The notes: generated by a model not told the origin, from the sequence alone. Numbered from the stretch's first letter, positions 1 through 10,087 are shown. The stretch: DNA of 64,000 nucleotides from Paenibacillus sp. FSL W8-0186 (GCF_037969765.1 NZ_CP150207.1:2652001-2716000), one strand, 5' to 3'. Program-made: numbers and translations.

Positions 1-1
1 G

Positions 2-1156
2 GCCGGTATAACCAATATCGCGCCTACGATGGATTGGCATAAAGCCACCTGGAGGCTTCAGGATCAATCATCTCCCGAGGATATAGCCCTGATCGGCGGA
101 GTGATGACGGAGGAGGAAATTTGGTCCTGCACGACCTGCCGGAACTGTGAGGATCAGTGTCCTGTCGGCAATGAGCACGTTGATAAAATCATCGATTTGC
201 GCCGACATCTCGTTCTCATGGAAGGCCGTCTCCCGCAGGAAGGACAACGCGCAATGATGAACATCGAACGCCAGGGGAATCCGTGGGGGCTTAGCCGTAC
301 CGACCGGGCGAACTGGACGGGAGAGGTGGAGGGAATTTCCGTCCCTACAGTCGGGGAGAATCCGAAGTTCGAATATTTGTTTTTCGTCGGGTCGATGGGC
401 TCTTATGATCAGCGCAGCCGCAAAATATCGAAGGCCTTCGTCCGTCTCCTGCACGAAGCTGGTGTGAGCTTTGCAATTCTCGGCAATGAGGAGAGGAATT
501 CCGGCGATACGCCGCGGCGGCTAGGCAATGAACTTCTGTATCAACAGCTGTGCCAGGAGAATATCGCTTCCTTTCGCAAGTACGGCGTACGCAAAATCGT
601 GACCGCCTGTCCGCATACGTTCAATACGCTAAAGAACGAATATCCCGATTTCGGGCTGGAGGAGGTGGATGTACTTCATCATACACAGCTGCTGAGCCGG
701 CTGGTGACGGAGGGAAGGCTGATTCCGAGACATGAAGTGAACGAGCGCATCACTTACCACGACTCCTGTTATCTTGGCCGATACAACAACGTATATGAGG
801 AGCCTAGAGCCGTGCTCCGTGCCATTCCCGGCGTTCAGCTTGTTGAAATGGAACGCAGCCGGGAGAACGGCATGTGCTGTGGAGCCGGGGGCGGGCTCAT
901 GTGGATGGAGGAGAACAGCGGGAAACGGGTCAATGTGGCTAGAACCGAACAGGCGCTTAAGGTAAACCCGAGCTTGATCAGCAGTGCATGCCCTTACTGC
1001 CTTACGATGCTGGAGGATGGCACGAAACTGAAGGAGGCCGATGATACGGTCAAAACAAAGGATGTTGCGGAAATATTGGCGCTGTCCGTGTTTGGCAGTG
1101 ATACGGCAGTTACGGGACAGACGGAAATGATGATTGTTCCGGAGGGAAGCATATAG
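2..1156 (+). CDS. fadF: Iron-sulfur oxidoreductase FadF, C-terminal part (5' end outside window)
   Basis: The reading frame is open to the left edge, so the first ATG at 29 is internal and the gene starts upstream. The visible 375+ residues carry one ferredoxin-type cluster motif (CTTCRNCEDQCP) and two CCG-type cysteine-rich segments (around CCGAGGG and ACPYC), the pattern of heterodisulfide-reductase-like proteins. Bacillus FadF is about 700 residues with an N-terminal membrane part, so roughly half is present. It probably passes electrons from acyl-CoA dehydrogenase or ETF to the quinone pool. It is the first gene of the beta-oxidation operon that follows; the gap to fadN is 57 bases. Confidence 0.88.
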   Translation, partial: AGITNIAPTMDWHKATWRLQDQSSPEDIALIGGVMTEEEIWSCTTCRNCEDQCPVGNEHVDKIIDLRRHLVLMEGRLPQEGQRAMMNIERQGNPWGLSRTDRANWTGEVEGISVPTVGENPKFEYLFFVGSMGSYDQRSRKISKAFVRLLHEAGVSFAILGNEERNSGDTPRRLGNELLYQQLCQENIASFRKYGVRKIVTACPHTFNTLKNEYPDFGLEEVDVLHHTQLLSRLVTEGRLIPRHEVNERITYHDSCYLGRYNNVYEEPRAVLRAIPGVQLVEMERSRENGMCCGAGGGLMWMEENSGKRVNVARTEQALKVNPSLISSACPYCLTMLEDGTKLKEADDTVKTKDVAEILALSVFGSDTAVTGQTEMMIVPEGSI

Positions 1157-1213
1157 CTGCCATTCGAGCAAAATCACCTAAAACAGCAAAATGTGTATGG
1201 GAGGGGAAGGAGT

Positions 1214-3607
1214 ATGTTCAAACCGATTACAACTGCGGCCGTCATCGGCTCCGGAATTATGGGCTCGGGGATTGCAGCGCAATTGGCGAATGTGGGAATA
1301 TCGTGCCTTCTGCTGGATATCGTTCCGACACAGCTCACCGAGACCGAAGCCGCAAAGGGGCTGACGCTGGAGGAACCGGCTGTACGAAGCCGGCTTGCCT
1401 CGTCGGCCATCAAGCAGCTGGCGAAGACCAAACCGGCGCCGCTCTATGATGAGCGCTTCGCCAAACGGATTACCCCCGGAAATTTGGAGGATGATCTTCA
1501 CCGCATTTCTGGCGTGGATTGGGTGATCGAGGTCGTGGTCGAGAATCTGGAGGTGAAGCGGAAGCTGCTCAGCGATATCGAGCGGTATTGGCGGCCCGGT
1601 GTTGTCGTCAGCTCCAACACATCCGGGATCTCGATCAACGAGATGACGGAGGGGCGGTCGGAGGACTTCCGGCGTCATTTCCTCGGAACGCATTTCTTTA
1701 ATCCGCCGAGGTATATGAAGCTGCTGGAAATTATTCCCGGAGACAACACAGATCCCGGCGTAGTGGCCAGGATGACCGAATTTGCGGAAAAGAAGCTCGG
1801 CAAGACGGTCGTCCAGGCCAAGGATACGCCGAATTTCATCGCTAATCGGATTGGAACATATGGGCTGCTCGTTACGCTGCGGGAAATGATTGCGAAGCGG
1901 CTGCCGGTGGAAGAGGTCGATGCCGTGACAGGTCCGGCAATGGGGCGGCCGAAGAGCGCGACATTTCGCACGCTCGATCTGGTCGGTCTGGATACGTTCG
2001 TGCATGTGGCGAACAATGTGTTCGAGCATGTAACGAATGAGCAGGAACGGGCGGTGTTTGCCATTCCCAATGTATTGAAAGAACTGGTCGCTCAAGGCAG
2101 GCTGGGGGAGAAATCGGGGCAAGGCTTCTATAAGAAGGTGAAGGGTTCCGAGGGCAGCCAGATCCTTGCGCTTGAGCTGGATTCGATGGAGTATAGGCCG
2201 GTTAGGAAAGCGGCTTCCGGGTCGCTGGAAGCGGCGAAGCTCGCGAAAGGCGCCCAGGCTAAGACAAAGGCGCTGCTGTCAGGCGGAGACCGTTATGCGG
2301 ATTTTGCCTGGGACGTATTGAAGCAGGTGCTCCTGTATTCCGCGGAGAAGGTCGGCGAAATCGCGGACAGTATCCGCGAAATTGATGAAGCGATGAAATG
2401 GGGCTTCAATTGGGAGCTCGGTCCCTTTGAGACGTGGGATGCCATCGGCCTGCCCCGCTCTGTCGCACGGATGAAAGCCGAAGGCTTGAGCATTCCAGTC
2501 TGGGTGAAGGAATGGCTCGCGCAAGGAAATGAGACGTTCTACAAGAAGGAAGGCGGAGTCTTATTCCAGGCTTCGGGGCTGAAATATAAGCAGGTAAACA
2601 TTCCGCCGGAGAGAATTTCCCTGCGAGAGCTTAAAGAGCAGAACAAGGTCGTTAAAGCGAACAGCGGAGCGAGCCTGATCGACCTGGGTGACGGCGTGGC
2701 CTGCCTCGAGTTCCATTCGCCGAACAATGCCATTGGAGGCGACATCCTAGCGATGATCTCGCAGAGCGTAGAGGAGGTGCGGCGCAATTTTGCGGGCCTG
2801 GTCATTGCCAACCAGGGACGTAATTTCTGTGTCGGCGCAAACCTGATGCTGCTGCTGATGGAGGCCCAGGATGAAGAGTGGGATGAGATCGACGACATCA
2901 TCCGCCTGTTTCAGAGCACGATGTACAATTTGAAGCGATTCGAGAAGCCTGTCGTGGCAGCTCCGCACCGAATGACTCTAGGCGGCGGCGTGGAAGCGTG
3001 CATGCCCGCGGATCAGGTGATCGCCGCGGCGGAGACATACTATGGGCTGGTCGAGGCCGGCGTCGGACTGATTCCCGCCGGCGGAGGGTGCAAGGAGCTT
3101 GCGCTGCGGGCCAGCAGGCATGCGGGAGCAGACGGGGATTTGCAGCCTCTGCTCAACCGGGCCTTTGAGACGATTGGCATGGCCAAGGTGTCGAGCAGCG
3201 GACATGATGCCAAGACGCTCGGTTATCTCAAGGAGCACGATCGGGTGGTTGTCAACTCGGATTACTTGATTCATGAAGCGAAGCAGGCGGTGCTTCGGAT
3301 GTCGGCCGCCGGGTATGAACCGCCGCTTGAGGAATTGATCCGCGTGGCCGGCTCGGAAGGCAAGGCAGTACTGCAAATGGGCGCGATCAGTATGAGGGAG
3401 AGCCGCTATATCAGCGACCACGATCTGCTCATCGCGAAGAAGCTGGCTCATGTGCTGGCCGGTGGAGATGTTCCGCCGGGCAGCTATGTGAGCGAGCAAT
3501 ATATGCTCGACTTGGAGCGCGAGGCTTTCCTCAGCCTCTGCGGCGAACCGAAGACCCGGCAGCGGATGCAGCATATGCTGGCTACCGGCAAGCCGCTGCG
3601 CAATTAA
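1214..3607 (+). CDS. fadN: 3-hydroxyacyl-CoA dehydrogenase / enoyl-CoA hydratase FadN
   Basis: Bifunctional beta-oxidation enzyme of 797 residues, close to the Bacillus FadN length. The N-terminal Rossmann domain shows GSGIMGSGIA at residues 12-21, the dehydrogenase signature HFFNPPRYM, and NFIANRIGTYG. The C-terminal third (about residue 480 on) is a crotonase-like hydratase domain with NQGRNFCVGANL and LGGGVEACMPADQ. This domain order, dehydrogenase first, is the FadN type rather than the E. coli FadB type. I chose ATG 1214 over the upstream GTG at 1193 because GGGAGG at 1199-1204 sits 9 bases before it and homology begins there. fadA follows after 49 bases. Confidence 0.93.
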   Translation: MFKPITTAAVIGSGIMGSGIAAQLANVGISCLLLDIVPTQLTETEAAKGLTLEEPAVRSRLASSAIKQLAKTKPAPLYDERFAKRITPGNLEDDLHRISGVDWVIEVVVENLEVKRKLLSDIERYWRPGVVVSSNTSGISINEMTEGRSEDFRRHFLGTHFFNPPRYMKLLEIIPGDNTDPGVVARMTEFAEKKLGKTVVQAKDTPNFIANRIGTYGLLVTLREMIAKRLPVEEVDAVTGPAMGRPKSATFRTLDLVGLDTFVHVANNVFEHVTNEQERAVFAIPNVLKELVAQGRLGEKSGQGFYKKVKGSEGSQILALELDSMEYRPVRKAASGSLEAAKLAKGAQAKTKALLSGGDRYADFAWDVLKQVLLYSAEKVGEIADSIREIDEAMKWGFNWELGPFETWDAIGLPRSVARMKAEGLSIPVWVKEWLAQGNETFYKKEGGVLFQASGLKYKQVNIPPERISLRELKEQNKVVKANSGASLIDLGDGVACLEFHSPNNAIGGDILAMISQSVEEVRRNFAGLVIANQGRNFCVGANLMLLLMEAQDEEWDEIDDIIRLFQSTMYNLKRFEKPVVAAPHRMTLGGGVEACMPADQVIAAAETYYGLVEAGVGLIPAGGGCKELALRASRHAGADGDLQPLLNRAFETIGMAKVSSSGHDAKTLGYLKEHDRVVVNSDYLIHEAKQAVLRMSAAGYEPPLEELIRVAGSEGKAVLQMGAISMRESRYISDHDLLIAKKLAHVLAGGDVPPGSYVSEQYMLDLEREAFLSLCGEPKTRQRMQHMLATGKPLRN

Positions 3608-3656
3608 GTTTTGGGGTCTCATGACGGTATTCAAATGAACAGGGGAGGGAGCAAGG

Positions 3657-4859
3657 ATGAGGGAAGCGGTAATAGTAGCGATGGCGAGAACTGCTGTCGG
3701 TAAAGCGAAGAAGGGCAGCCTGGCCCATGTCCGTGCGGACGATCTCGGCCGCACCGTGCTGGAGGCGGTGATGGAACGGGCTCCTGGCCTGGATAAAGGA
3801 GAGGTCGAGGATATTCTCATCGGCTGCGCCATGCCGGAGGGGGAGCAGGGACTTAATTTTGCCCGCATTATGGCGTTATATGCTGGATTTCCGGTAACTG
3901 TTCCGGCAATGACCGTCAATCGCTTCTGCTCCTCGGGGCTGCAGACGATCGCCCTGGCGGCGGAACGCATCATGCTGGGCCATGCTGACGTGATTATCGC
4001 AGGCGGCGTGGAGAGTATGAGCCATGTGCCCATGACCGGCTTCAAGGTGTCCCCGAATCCGCAGATCGTGGAGAAGCAGCCGGAAATTTATATGGCGATG
4101 GGCCATACCGCTGAGCGTGTTGCGGAGCGGTTCGGCGTTGCGAGGGAAGACCAGGACCGTTTTGCACTAAGCTCGCACCGTAAAGCGGCAAAGGCGATCG
4201 CAGCCGGGAAATTTCGAGACGAGATTGTTCCAGTGCTGGTGGAGGAGAAGACCGTGGATGAGAGCGGGCATATCCGCAGCCGGACATTCGTTTTTGACGA
4301 GGACGAAGGGGTGAGGCAGGATACGACGCTTGAGGCGCTGTCCAGGCTGAAGCCGGGCTTCAAGCTCGGCGGGACGGTAACGGCTGGCAACACGTCGCAA
4401 ATGAGCGATGGAGCGGCAGCGGTCGTTGTGATGAGCAAGGAGAGCGCTGCAGCGAAGGGGTTGACGCCGCTGGCGACCTTCCGCTCCTTTGCGCTGAGCG
4501 GCGTGGAGCCGGAGATGATGGGCGTCGGTCCAGTCAAAGCCATTCCGAAGGCGCTGGGGCAGGCGGGCATTTCGCAGAACGACGTTGCGATCTATGAGAT
4601 CAACGAGGCGTTCGCCTCGCAATGTCTGCACATTGTCCGCGAGCTAGGGATCGAGGAGGAGAAAGTCAACGTAAACGGGGGAGCGATCGCCCTTGGCCAT
4701 CCGCTTGGCTGCACGGGGACGAAGCTGTCCATCAGCCTGATTTCCGAATTGCGGCGGCGGGGCGGCGGGTATGGTGTCGTCTCGATGTGCATCGGGGGCG
4801 GTATGGGCGCAGCCAGCGTCTTCGAAGTGCATGGCAGGGAGCAGGCGGTATCCGGATGA
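3657..4859 (+). CDS. fadA: Acetyl-CoA acyltransferase (3-ketoacyl-CoA thiolase) FadA
   Basis: Thiolase of 400 residues that cleaves 3-ketoacyl-CoA to acetyl-CoA and a shortened acyl-CoA. The acyl-accepting cysteine is Cys91 in NRFCSSG. The other catalytic residues are His348 in ALGHPLGCTG and Cys378 in MCIGGGMG, all at the positions usual for the family. Start ATG 3657 follows an AGGGGAGGGAG ribosome binding site. It lies between fadN and fadE in one operon. All catalytic residues are intact. Confidence 0.95.
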   Translation: MREAVIVAMARTAVGKAKKGSLAHVRADDLGRTVLEAVMERAPGLDKGEVEDILIGCAMPEGEQGLNFARIMALYAGFPVTVPAMTVNRFCSSGLQTIALAAERIMLGHADVIIAGGVESMSHVPMTGFKVSPNPQIVEKQPEIYMAMGHTAERVAERFGVAREDQDRFALSSHRKAAKAIAAGKFRDEIVPVLVEEKTVDESGHIRSRTFVFDEDEGVRQDTTLEALSRLKPGFKLGGTVTAGNTSQMSDGAAAVVVMSKESAAAKGLTPLATFRSFALSGVEPEMMGVGPVKAIPKALGQAGISQNDVAIYEINEAFASQCLHIVRELGIEEEKVNVNGGAIALGHPLGCTGTKLSISLISELRRRGGGYGVVSMCIGGGMGAASVFEVHGREQAVSG

Positions 4860-4921
4860 GTGTTCAGAGTTTTGTATTTGCCGTCAAGTAGAAATCGGAA
4901 AGAAAAAGGAGCTGATCAAGG

Positions 4922-6736
4922 ATGAATAACGATACGGTCCAAGCGGCGGACACCACACGGGAATCCGCACGTAAAGTGTTAGGCGGAGCCTTCGTGATTG
5001 AGGATCTGGACTGCCGCAGAGTAACGACGCCGGAGGACTTCACGGAGGAGCACCGCATGATCGCCGGGACGACGGAAGATTTCGTGGCCGCGGAAATTTT
5101 GCCACTCGACGAAGAGATCGAGAAGCTGGACTATGAACTTACGGTGAAGCTGCTTAGAAAAGCAGGCGAGCTCGGGCTGCTAGGCGCTGAGGTACCGGAG
5201 AGCTACGGCGGGATGGGGCTGGATAAAGTGAGCGCAACGCTGATCAATGAACGGTTAACGAAGGCGTCTTCCTTCGCTCTCTCAGTCGGTGCGCACGTCG
5301 GCATCGGCACCCTTCCCATTGTGTATTTCGGGACGGAAGCGCAGAAGCAGAAATATTTGCCGCTGCTCGCAACCGGAGAGAAAATTGCCGCCTACTGCCT
5401 GACAGAGCCGTCCTCGGGCTCGGATGCGCTTGGCGCAAAGACGACGGCTGTGCTGACTGAAGACGGCTCGCATTACGTGCTGAACGGAACAAAACAATTC
5501 ATCACAAATGCAGGCTTTGCCGACGTGTTTATCGTATATGCCAAAGTTGATGGTAAAGACTTCAGCACATTCATCGTCGAACGCGAAATGGAGGGCGTCA
5601 GCATTGGGCCTGAGGAGAAAAAGATGGGGATTAAGGGCTCCTCGACCTGCCCGCTCATTCTGGAGGACGTGAAGGTGCCTGCCGATAACCTGCTCTGGGA
5701 GGTTGGCAAAGGCCACCTGATTGCCTTCAACATTCTGAACATCGGCCGGTTCAAGCTGGCTGCCGGCTGCGTCGGCGCAGCGAAGGATGCGATCCAGCAT
5801 TCAGCCCAATATGCCAACGAACGCTCGCAGTTCGGCCGTCCGATCAGCTCTTTTCCGCTGATTGGCCAGAAGTTGGCAGAGATGAACGTCCGCACCTTCG
5901 TGCTGGAAAGCATGGTGTATCGAACGGCTGGATTATTCGACGTCGGCCTCGCTGATGTGGATCATCAAAGTGCGGATGTCGGCTACCAGTCGGCCAAAGC
6001 GATCGCCGAATATCAGCTGGAATGCTCGATCAATAAGGTGTTCGGCTCCGAGGTGCTGGACTTCGTCGCCGACGAGGGCGTTCAGATCCACGGCGGCTAT
6101 GGCTATATTCAGGAGTATCCGATCGAACGGATATACCGCGACTCGCGGATTAACCGCATATTCGAAGGGACAAACGAAATCAATCGATTGCTCATTCCGG
6201 GAACGCTTGTCAAGCGGGCGCTGAAGGGCGAGCTCCCTCTAATGCAGAAGGCGATAGCGCTGCAGTCGGAGCTGCTCGGCATGACACCGCCCGCTTCCTT
6301 TGAAGGGACATTGGAGCAGGAAGCCCATATGCTGGCCATGGCCAAGAAGATATTCTTGATGACCGGTGCGGGCGCGGTGCAGAAGTACCAAATGAAGCTG
6401 GAGCAGGAGCAGGAAATCCTGAGTCTGCTTGCCGATATGATGATTTCGATTTATGCGATGGAAAGCGCGCTGCTGCGAACCCTCAAAATTATGGAAACGT
6501 CCCATGAGGCGAAGGCGGAGCTTCCGGTCAATATGACAACGTTGTTTATTCATGAGCAGTTCGGGCAGGTGGAAGGATGGGCGAAGGAGCTGCTGGCGGC
6601 GATGGAATCGGGAGATACGCTGCGGACGCAGTTGTCCGTGCTCAAGAAGCTGACGCGCAGAACGCTGGTCGACCTGATAGGCTTGAAGCGGCAAATTGCC
6701 GGAAAAGTTATCGCAGCCGAGAAATACGTTGTGTAA
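4922..6736 (+). CDS. fadE: Acyl-CoA dehydrogenase FadE
   Basis: FAD-dependent acyl-CoA dehydrogenase of 604 residues, the long form (Bacillus FadE is about 594) with a C-terminal extension after the core domain. Visible signatures are AYCLTEPSSGSDA, the helical domain with YANERSQFGRPIS, the strand GVQIHGGYGYIQEYPIERIYRD, and FEGTNEINRLL, which holds the likely catalytic glutamate. It makes the first double bond in beta-oxidation and passes electrons to ETF. The start follows an AAAAAGGAG site 10 bases upstream. It sits 62 bases after fadA. Confidence 0.94.
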   Translation: MNNDTVQAADTTRESARKVLGGAFVIEDLDCRRVTTPEDFTEEHRMIAGTTEDFVAAEILPLDEEIEKLDYELTVKLLRKAGELGLLGAEVPESYGGMGLDKVSATLINERLTKASSFALSVGAHVGIGTLPIVYFGTEAQKQKYLPLLATGEKIAAYCLTEPSSGSDALGAKTTAVLTEDGSHYVLNGTKQFITNAGFADVFIVYAKVDGKDFSTFIVEREMEGVSIGPEEKKMGIKGSSTCPLILEDVKVPADNLLWEVGKGHLIAFNILNIGRFKLAAGCVGAAKDAIQHSAQYANERSQFGRPISSFPLIGQKLAEMNVRTFVLESMVYRTAGLFDVGLADVDHQSADVGYQSAKAIAEYQLECSINKVFGSEVLDFVADEGVQIHGGYGYIQEYPIERIYRDSRINRIFEGTNEINRLLIPGTLVKRALKGELPLMQKAIALQSELLGMTPPASFEGTLEQEAHMLAMAKKIFLMTGAGAVQKYQMKLEQEQEILSLLADMMISIYAMESALLRTLKIMETSHEAKAELPVNMTTLFIHEQFGQVEGWAKELLAAMESGDTLRTQLSVLKKLTRRTLVDLIGLKRQIAGKVIAAEKYVV

Positions 6737-6765
6737 CGAACATCCGAAGATAGGGGTGGACGGCA

Positions 6766-8448
6766 ATGTCAAACAAACCTTGGTTGAGACATTATCCCGC
6801 TGAAGTACCACCGACCTTTGAATATCCTGCACATAATCTGGCAAAATTTCTGGTAGATTCCGCAGCAGGTCATCCGGAGAAAATCGCTCTTGAATTTATG
6901 GGCGCCAAAATAAGCTACGGCACACTGCTTGATCATTGCTATCGTTTTGCCAATGCACTGTTGAAGCTGGGCATTGGGAAAGGGGAGAGGGTCGCGGTCA
7001 TGCTGCCCAATTGCCCCCAGTCCGTCATCGCTTATTACGGGACGCTGCTGATGGGCGGGATCGTCGTTATGACGAACCCGCTCTATATGCCGCGGGAGCT
7101 GGAGCATCAGCTCAAGGATGCCGACGTGCGCTTGATCGTCACCTTGGATGCGCTCGTCGCTCGCGTTAAGAACGCAATTGGCGTGGGCGGAGACGGCCTG
7201 GACTATATCCTCGTCACCTCGGTGAAGGATTATTTGCCTTTTCCCAAAAACGTGCTGTATCCCATCAAGGCCAAAAAGGACGGCATGTACGTGAAGATAG
7301 ACTACGGCCGCAGGGTGCTTTCTTTAAAAGAACTAATCAAGGGAGCTTCACCAGAGCCTTGCGAGGCTGCGGTGGACGGCGAAAAGGATCTGGCGCTAAT
7401 ACAATATACGGGTGGGACGACAGGCTTCGCGAAAGGCGTGATGCTGACGCATGCCAACTTAGTGGCGAATACGCTGCAGACACATCTGTGGTTCTACCGC
7501 GGCCGAGAGGCAGAGGAGAAATATTTGGCGGCGCTTCCGTTTTTTCATGTGTTCGGCATGACAGTGCTTCTGAATAAAGCGGTGTATATGGCCGGAACGC
7601 TGATCCTGATGCCGAGGTTCGAGGTAGATCAGATTTTGAAGGCGATTGATCGGCAGAGGCCGACCGTATTCCCTGGGGCGCCAACAATGTATGTGGCGAT
7701 CATCAACCATCCGGATGTCCGGAAATACGATTTATCCTCCATCAATGTATGTATCAGCGGCGCAGCGCCGCTGCCGCTTGAGGTTCAGACCCGGTTCGAG
7801 GCATTGACGGGAGGCAAGCTGATCGAAGGGTACGGCTTGACAGAGGCGTCTCCCGTGACGCATGCCAACAACATTTGGGAGAAGCGCAAAAGCGGTTCCA
7901 TCGGCATCCCCTTGCCTGATACGGAAGCCCGCATCGTAGTTCCGGATACGCTGGAGGATGTGAAGCCTGGCGAAATCGGCGAGTTGGCCGTGCGCGGCCC
8001 CCAGGTCATGAAAGGCTACTGGAACAGGCCGGAGGATACGTATAAAACGCTAAAAGAAGGCTGGCTGCTGACCGGGGATTTGGGGCGCATGGACGAGGAC
8101 GGATTTTTCTACATTCTCGATCGGCGCAAGGACTTGATTATTGCGGGCGGCTACAATATATATCCCCGGGAGGTCGAGGAAGTGCTCTTCGAGCATCCCG
8201 ACGTTGCCGAGGCTATCGTCGCCGGCGTGTTCGACCCTTATCGCGGAGAGACGGTGAAAGCATACGTAGTGCTACGCAGCGGAGCGGCGCCTGACGAAGC
8301 GTCGCTGAAGCAATGGTGCAAAGAGAAGCTCGCTGCCTATAAAGTGCCCAAAATTTACGAGTTCCGCGAGAGTCTGCCAAAGACACTTGCCGGCAAGGTG
8401 CTGCGCCGCAAGCTGGTTGAGGAAGAGAACGAGAAGCCGCAATTATGA
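6766..8448 (+). CDS. fadD: Long-chain fatty acid--CoA ligase
   Basis: Acyl-CoA synthetase of 560 residues that activates fatty acids with ATP and CoA for beta-oxidation. The AMP-binding P-loop is YTGGTTGFAKG from residue 214. Later motifs are GYGLTEASPV, the GDLGRMDEDGFF box and DRRKDLIIAGGYNIYPREVEE, ending with PKTLAGKVLRRKL, which carries the C-terminal catalytic lysine. Length and motifs match Bacillus LcfA/LcfB. It follows fadE after 29 bases with GGGGTGG as ribosome binding site. Its exact chain-length preference cannot be read from sequence. Confidence 0.92.
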   Translation: MSNKPWLRHYPAEVPPTFEYPAHNLAKFLVDSAAGHPEKIALEFMGAKISYGTLLDHCYRFANALLKLGIGKGERVAVMLPNCPQSVIAYYGTLLMGGIVVMTNPLYMPRELEHQLKDADVRLIVTLDALVARVKNAIGVGGDGLDYILVTSVKDYLPFPKNVLYPIKAKKDGMYVKIDYGRRVLSLKELIKGASPEPCEAAVDGEKDLALIQYTGGTTGFAKGVMLTHANLVANTLQTHLWFYRGREAEEKYLAALPFFHVFGMTVLLNKAVYMAGTLILMPRFEVDQILKAIDRQRPTVFPGAPTMYVAIINHPDVRKYDLSSINVCISGAAPLPLEVQTRFEALTGGKLIEGYGLTEASPVTHANNIWEKRKSGSIGIPLPDTEARIVVPDTLEDVKPGEIGELAVRGPQVMKGYWNRPEDTYKTLKEGWLLTGDLGRMDEDGFFYILDRRKDLIIAGGYNIYPREVEEVLFEHPDVAEAIVAGVFDPYRGETVKAYVVLRSGAAPDEASLKQWCKEKLAAYKVPKIYEFRESLPKTLAGKVLRRKLVEEENEKPQL

Positions 8449-8473
8449 TCCCGGGGGAAGGGAGAAGCAGGTT

Positions 8474-8911
8474 ATGAATGCAGATACAGAAGACAAGGAC
8501 GCTTTGCAGCGTAATATTGAGAGATGGAATGCCATGGCTCAGAATACGTTTTGGGATTACTTGGGCTGCGAAATCGCGGAGATTCACGAAGGAAAAGTTA
8601 TCGTGACGCTGGACATTCAGCCCCATCATTTGAACCTCATCGGCATCGTCCACGGCGGAGTATATGCCACGCTTGTCGATTCGGCGATGGGACTGGCCGC
8701 TATGCTTGCGCGTCCTCATGACAGCGTTGTGACAACCAATCTCAGCATGAACTATGTAGCGAAGGCCGAACAGGGACGCATCGTCGTTACCGCAGAAATC
8801 ATACACAGTTCCCGCAAATCCATTTCGACCCAGGCTTATGCCCGGCTGGAAAACGGAGAGCTTTGCGCCTTTGGCAGCGGGACGTTTCGCGTCATTAACG
8901 GAACGGGGTAA
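8474..8911 (+). CDS. PaaI-family hotdog thioesterase
   Basis: Small acyl-CoA thioesterase of 145 residues. The motif GIVHGGVYATLVDSAMGLAA is the conserved hotdog-helix segment of PaaI/YdiI-type thioesterases. ATG 8474 was chosen because it follows GGGGGAAGGGAG and homology starts near it; the frame is open further upstream into the ligase gene. As last gene of the fad operon it may release CoA from dead-end acyl-CoAs, which is inferred from position. A strong terminator follows. Confidence 0.85.
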   Translation: MNADTEDKDALQRNIERWNAMAQNTFWDYLGCEIAEIHEGKVIVTLDIQPHHLNLIGIVHGGVYATLVDSAMGLAAMLARPHDSVVTTNLSMNYVAKAEQGRIVVTAEIIHSSRKSISTQAYARLENGELCAFGSGTFRVINGTG

Positions 8912-8924
8912 AAGCTGCGCGATA

Positions 8925-8958
8925 AATAAACCGACCTTTGGAGCAAGGTCGGTTTATT
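8925..8958. terminator. Bidirectional terminator after the fad operon
   Basis: A 14-bp perfect stem (AATAAACCGACCTT and its complement) with a 6-base loop. A-rich and T-rich flanks on both sides let it serve the fad operon and the convergent minus-strand gene. Confidence 0.9.
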
Positions 8959-8959
8959 G

Positions 8960-10087
8960 TTATTTGCTCCGCTTCTCCAGCCAATCGCGGAAATAGATGA
9001 GCTTGAATACGAGGAATATAGTGATCAGGAAAAATCCGGCTGTCAGCACGTCGATCAAAACCGCTTCAAAATAAATCGAAGGAATAGGCTGCCACAGTTT
9101 GGCTGTTAGCAGTCCGGCAAAATACGCCGTTAAAATGACCAGGGTATCGACAAGGGGAATATACCACTTCTGTCCCCGTCTCCAGTAAGTTCTCGAAACG
9201 ACAATGCTTAATACGGTTAATATGCAAACCACTGATGAAGGCGAGCTGTCGGGAAACATTTCTTCCTCGATCGGCCAATAGGGGACCCACAGCATAGCAA
9301 TGAGAAATAGGGACAGCAGGACCCCTGCGAACAACGGGCGGAAAATCCGCTGGTCGTTTGCAGCGTGCCGCTGCGCCTTGCGGTGCTTCATATCGGTACT
9401 TTGCCAAATTGGAATATTTCTGCGTTGTCTTGTTTCGATGTCGGACAAGGCGTCCATGGAGCTTAACAGCGTTTTATCGAGCTCATGGTACCCCGCAGCA
9501 TAGTCCTGCGCTGAAGCTTCGCTGACATTTTGAAGCGTATGGTATACGGGAACGTGATGCTCCCAAAATTTATGCACCCACTTCATCAGGTCGCTGCGGC
9601 TTCCTAAACCAAACAAAGCATAATCGACATTTCCGTGCTCGTCCTGCCATTTCATAATAATTTGTGCACAGACGACATAATAGCCGGGTGTGTTAGATCT
9701 TCCGGAAGAGACATACTGCGTCTTGCGTGCGATAAGAACCTCCTGCATGCGCTGGAACGGGATCAGATGCTCGTGTTCATGGCCGCTTTTTATATTTTTG
9801 AAATAGGTATAATAGCCATCGTTTCGCAGCTCGCTGATTATTGTAAAATCGGTATGCAGTTTGCTCCCCAGGATCATCATGCGCGTTGCCCATACAATGA
9901 CGACTCCTACGAAAATGCAAAGCACCGCTCCAAGCCCTTCTTTTTCAAATATAAAATAGCCCCCGAGCACAAACGCTCCTGCTCCGATCAGCGCGATAAC
10001 GGTAATAATGATAATATGGGCAAATTTGGCCCACTTTGGAATTTCATTGGAGTATTTCAAGTTTTCCTTATTGCGCATTTCAATCAA
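8960..10087 (-). CDS. Membrane protein of unknown function
   Basis: I do not recognise this family. The protein is about 375 residues. Two hydrophobic segments near the N terminus (FAHIIIITVIALIGAGAFVL and GLGAVLCIFVGVVIVW) are followed by a soluble region of some 170 residues. Four more membrane segments end the protein, giving six in all. The soluble part resembles a bPH-like membrane-anchored domain only in layout, and that is a guess. I place the start at TTG 10087, where GGGAG lies 9 bases upstream; ATG 10078 is the alternative. It is monocistronic and convergent with the fad operon. Confidence 0.7.
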   Translation of the reverse strand: MIEMRNKENLKYSNEIPKWAKFAHIIIITVIALIGAGAFVLGGYFIFEKEGLGAVLCIFVGVVIVWATRMMILGSKLHTDFTIISELRNDGYYTYFKNIKSGHEHEHLIPFQRMQEVLIARKTQYVSSGRSNTPGYYVVCAQIIMKWQDEHGNVDYALFGLGSRSDLMKWVHKFWEHHVPVYHTLQNVSEASAQDYAAGYHELDKTLLSSMDALSDIETRQRRNIPIWQSTDMKHRKAQRHAANDQRIFRPLFAGVLLSLFLIAMLWVPYWPIEEEMFPDSSPSSVVCILTVLSIVVSRTYWRRGQKWYIPLVDTLVILTAYFAGLLTAKLWQPIPSIYFEAVLIDVLTAGFFLITIFLVFKLIYFRDWLEKRSK

